From: Pseudomonadota bacterium
GTDB taxonomy: Bacteria; Pseudomonadota; Gammaproteobacteria; Burkholderiales; Gallionellaceae
NCBI GenBank assembly: GCA_021847165.1
Contig: JAJZUH010000087.1
Location: 1-8,089 of the forward strand
Reading direction: 5' to 3'
DNA length: 8,089 bases
Position numbers and translations under genes: made by a program. Below are positions 7,004-8,089 of the stretch, piece by piece. A model generated the notes under the pieces. That model did no database searches. It saw only the letters and a program-made list of their open reading frames with translations, and was not told the origin of the DNA. How positions within the stretch are numbered: position 1 is the first letter of the stretch; each line of letters starts with the position of its first letter.

Positions 7004-7420
7004 ATGAAGCGGGTCGCGGTGTTGTTGCTGGCGCTGGGAGTCAATCTGGCGCACGCGGAAGCAGGCAGGTTATCGGTTCCCAACAATGCAACCTGGAAAC
7101 AGGAATGCGGCAGCTGCCATATCCCCTACCCTCCGCAATTGCTGTCGGCCGAGAACTGGCACCGCCTGATGGGCAGCCTGGATCGACACTTCGGCGTGAA
7201 CGCGACCCTCGATGCCGGCGACAAGCGCAAGATCCTCAACTTCCTCGAGCACAATGCAGGCAGCGGCGCACGCTACAGTGCGAACAGCCTGCGCATCAGC
7301 GACACGCCGTGGTTCAAGCACGAGCATCACGTCATCTCCGACAAGGAATGGGTCAACCCGGAAGTGCGCAGCCGCGCCAACTGCTCGGCCTGCCATGGCA
7401 AGGTGGTCCTCGGCGACTGA
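7004..7420 (+). CDS. Exported dihaem cytochrome c (DHC-type)
   Basis: This 138-residue precursor begins with a classical signal peptide (MKRVAVLLLALGVNLAHA, predicted cleavage after residue 18), so the mature protein should be periplasmic. Two CxxCH haem-attachment motifs are present: CGSCH at 35-39 and CSACH at 127-131. Between them, YPPQLLSAENWHRLMGSLDRHFG, a helix ending LEHNAG, and RISDTPWFKHEHH match the pattern of the small dihaem cytochrome c family (Pfam DHC) known from Rhodobacter and many betaproteobacteria. In that family the protein passes electrons between a membrane donor, often a b561-type cytochrome, and periplasmic partners such as SHP. No such partner gene is visible nearby, so the electron donor and acceptor are unknown. 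The protein ends only seven residues after the second haem motif. The gene is transcribed divergently from dnaE and converges on the small membrane-protein gene 14 bp downstream. Confidence 0.92.
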   Translation: MKRVAVLLLALGVNLAHAEAGRLSVPNNATWKQECGSCHIPYPPQLLSAENWHRLMGSLDRHFGVNATLDAGDKRKILNFLEHNAGSGARYSANSLRISDTPWFKHEHHVISDKEWVNPEVRSRANCSACHGKVVLGD

Positions 7421-7434
7421 ACCGCGGCGAGACG

Positions 7435-7737
7435 TCAGCCCGTCACCGCCATGAAGGCATGGCGCATCTGCCGCATGACGGAGATCGAGAAATGCGGGTC
7501 GACCTGGTCCAGCGCCATCACCACCAGATAGCCGACGATCACCGGTTGCACCAGGAAGAAGGCGCCGATCGCGACGATCCCGAACGAGAACCTGAACCAG
7601 CGGCCCGAGCGATAGAAATGCGCCAGGCGCGCCCGGATGTTCACCACCCGCTTGCGCATGAAGACGATCTCGCTGACCATCAGGAAGAACGCCAGCACCA
7701 TGCCGGCCATCACCGCGATATACAGCTCTGTGCTCAT
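7435..7737 (-). CDS. Small protein with two predicted membrane segments, function unknown
   Basis: I do not recognise this 100-residue protein. It has two hydrophobic stretches, about residues 5-27 (LYIAVMAGMVLAFFLMVSEIVF) and 49-75 (FRFSFGIVAIGAFFLVQPVI and onward), joined by a strongly basic loop (MRKRVVNIRARLAHFYRSGRWFR). By the positive-inside rule the loop should be cytoplasmic with both ends in the periplasm. The C-terminal tail contains ISVMRQMRHAFMAVTG. The coding case rests on the coherent hydrophobicity, the positively charged loop and a frame that fills the space between neighbours exactly. The ATG at 7737 has only a weak purine-rich site (AGAAAG) upstream. It converges with the cytochrome gene and diverges from the EamA gene. 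It has no paired histidines in its membrane segments of the kind a b-type cytochrome would need, so it is unlikely to be the cytochrome's membrane partner. Confidence 0.65.
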   Translation of the reverse strand: MSTELYIAVMAGMVLAFFLMVSEIVFMRKRVVNIRARLAHFYRSGRWFRFSFGIVAIGAFFLVQPVIVGYLVVMALDQVDPHFSISVMRQMRHAFMAVTG

Positions 7738-7775
7738 CGCCCGCTTTCTGTTTTAATGATTGGATCGCTGTTCGC

Positions 7776-7803
7776 CGCAGTGCGATTGCGTTCCCGCACT
7801 GCG
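7776..7803 (+). repeat. Perfect 9-bp inverted repeat upstream of the EamA gene
   Basis: CGCAGTGCG (7776-7784) and CGCACTGCG (7795-7803) are exact reverse complements separated by 10 nt. The element lies in the 143-bp divergent gap, 77 bp before the EamA start and 38 bp from the small membrane-protein start. No T-tract follows, so it is not an intrinsic terminator. It may be an operator or an RNA hairpin. Confidence 0.5.
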
Positions 7804-7812
7804 CATGCGGGA
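7792..7812 (+). repeat. Second hairpin overlapping the 9-bp repeat
   Basis: TCCCGCA (7792-7798) pairs with TGCGGGA (7806-7812) around a 7-nt loop. Its left arm overlaps the right arm of the hairpin at 7776-7803, so the two stems cannot form at the same time. The palindrome CGCATGCG (7802-7809) overlaps it. Confidence 0.35.
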
Positions 7813-7880
7813 TTGTGCGCCTGATCGCCCGAAAAACGAACCCCTCGAAACCCGACCCTCTGCCGCTGAAATATCGATCG

Positions 7881-8089
7881 ATGCCCACTACCCTCAATCG
7901 CTGGTTGCCTGCAATCGCCCTCGTCGTCCTCTCCCTGACCTGGGGATACACCTGGGTGCTGGCCAAGCAGGCGCTGACTTACGCCCCGCCGTTCGCCTTC
8001 GCGGCGGAACGCTGTGTCGGCGCGGCACTGGCGCTGATCGTCGTGCTCAGGCTCACCGGCCGCAAGCTCAAGCTGGATGCGCCGTGGCC
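7881..8089 (+). CDS. EamA/DMT-family membrane transporter, N-terminal part
   Basis: The first 69 codons are in the window and the gene runs off the right edge. The protein opens with LNRWLPAIALVVLSLTWGYTWVLAKQAL; the TWGYTWVLAK pattern at the end of the first helix is a hallmark of EamA (drug/metabolite transporter) repeats. A second hydrophobic segment (about 35-57, FAFAAERCVGAALALIVVL) ends in a basic loop (RLTGRKLKLD), as expected for this fold. Complete members have about 300 residues, ten helices and two EamA repeats, and export amino acids, nucleotides or other metabolites across the inner membrane; the substrate cannot be inferred here. The start at 7881 is chosen from the family's short N-terminus. 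It lacks a clear Shine-Dalgarno sequence, and the frame is open further upstream, so a slightly longer start is possible. Confidence 0.88.
   Translation, partial: MPTTLNRWLPAIALVVLSLTWGYTWVLAKQALTYAPPFAFAAERCVGAALALIVVLRLTGRKLKLDAPW

Noticed and set aside
6822..7007. A 61-codon plus-strand frame ending in an ATGA overlap with the cytochrome start.
   Set aside because: The overlap resembles translational coupling, but the frame has no ribosome binding site that I can see, no recognisable protein features, and the cytochrome has its own perfect Shine-Dalgarno sequence.
3137..7420. A 1427-codon open frame on the plus strand antisense to dnaE and running into the cytochrome gene.
   Set aside because: Most of it is the mirror of dnaE codons in high-GC DNA: the translation is rich in H, R, Q, A and V with no domain character, while the opposite strand encodes an unmistakable DnaE. 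Only its last 138 residues, from 7004, are a real gene with its own signal peptide and ribosome binding site.

Overview
The window is high-GC chromosomal DNA in which nearly every base is assigned to a protein-coding gene. DnaE protein features, a dihaem cytochrome c of the DHC type, and a Crp-like regulator ending in a CECY...REEF tail suggest a betaproteobacterium, perhaps an iron- or sulfur-oxidising or otherwise environmental Nitrosomonadales-type lineage. That taxonomic placement is inference from general protein character, not from a database comparison. I see no rRNA, tRNA, insertion sequence, phage gene or CRISPR array.

Layout, left to right. (1) From the left edge to 2182, on the minus strand, is the N-terminal 727 codons of a very large signalling protein: four CBS domains followed by at least four PAS domains. 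Its output domain lies beyond the window. (2) 2230-2943, minus: a 237-residue Crp/Fnr-family transcription factor, 47 bp upstream of the sensor gene and probably co-transcribed with it. (3) 2944-3172: a 229-bp gap containing a nested inverted repeat and several potential stem-loops; it is the likely promoter/leader of the regulator-sensor pair. (4) 3173-6691, minus: complete dnaE, the replicative DNA polymerase III alpha subunit. (5) 6692-7003: a 312-bp divergent intergenic region. (6) 7004-7420, plus: a small exported dihaem cytochrome c with an excellent ribosome binding site. (7) 7435-7737, minus: a 100-residue protein of unknown function with two membrane segments, convergent with the cytochrome. 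(8) 7738-7880: a 143-bp divergent gap with two overlapping, mutually exclusive hairpins. (9) 7881 to the right edge, plus: the first 69 codons of an EamA/DMT-family transporter.

Functionally the window joins a housekeeping replication gene to accessory signalling and redox genes. The clearest unit is the Crp/Fnr regulator plus CBS-PAS sensor pair: the regulator lacks an arginine where CRP contacts cAMP phosphate, and the partner carries many potential adenosyl-ligand and redox/small-molecule sensing domains. No convincing wholly new system is visible. The best leads are the unusual sensor architecture, the dyad upstream of the regulator, and the alternative hairpins before the EamA gene.
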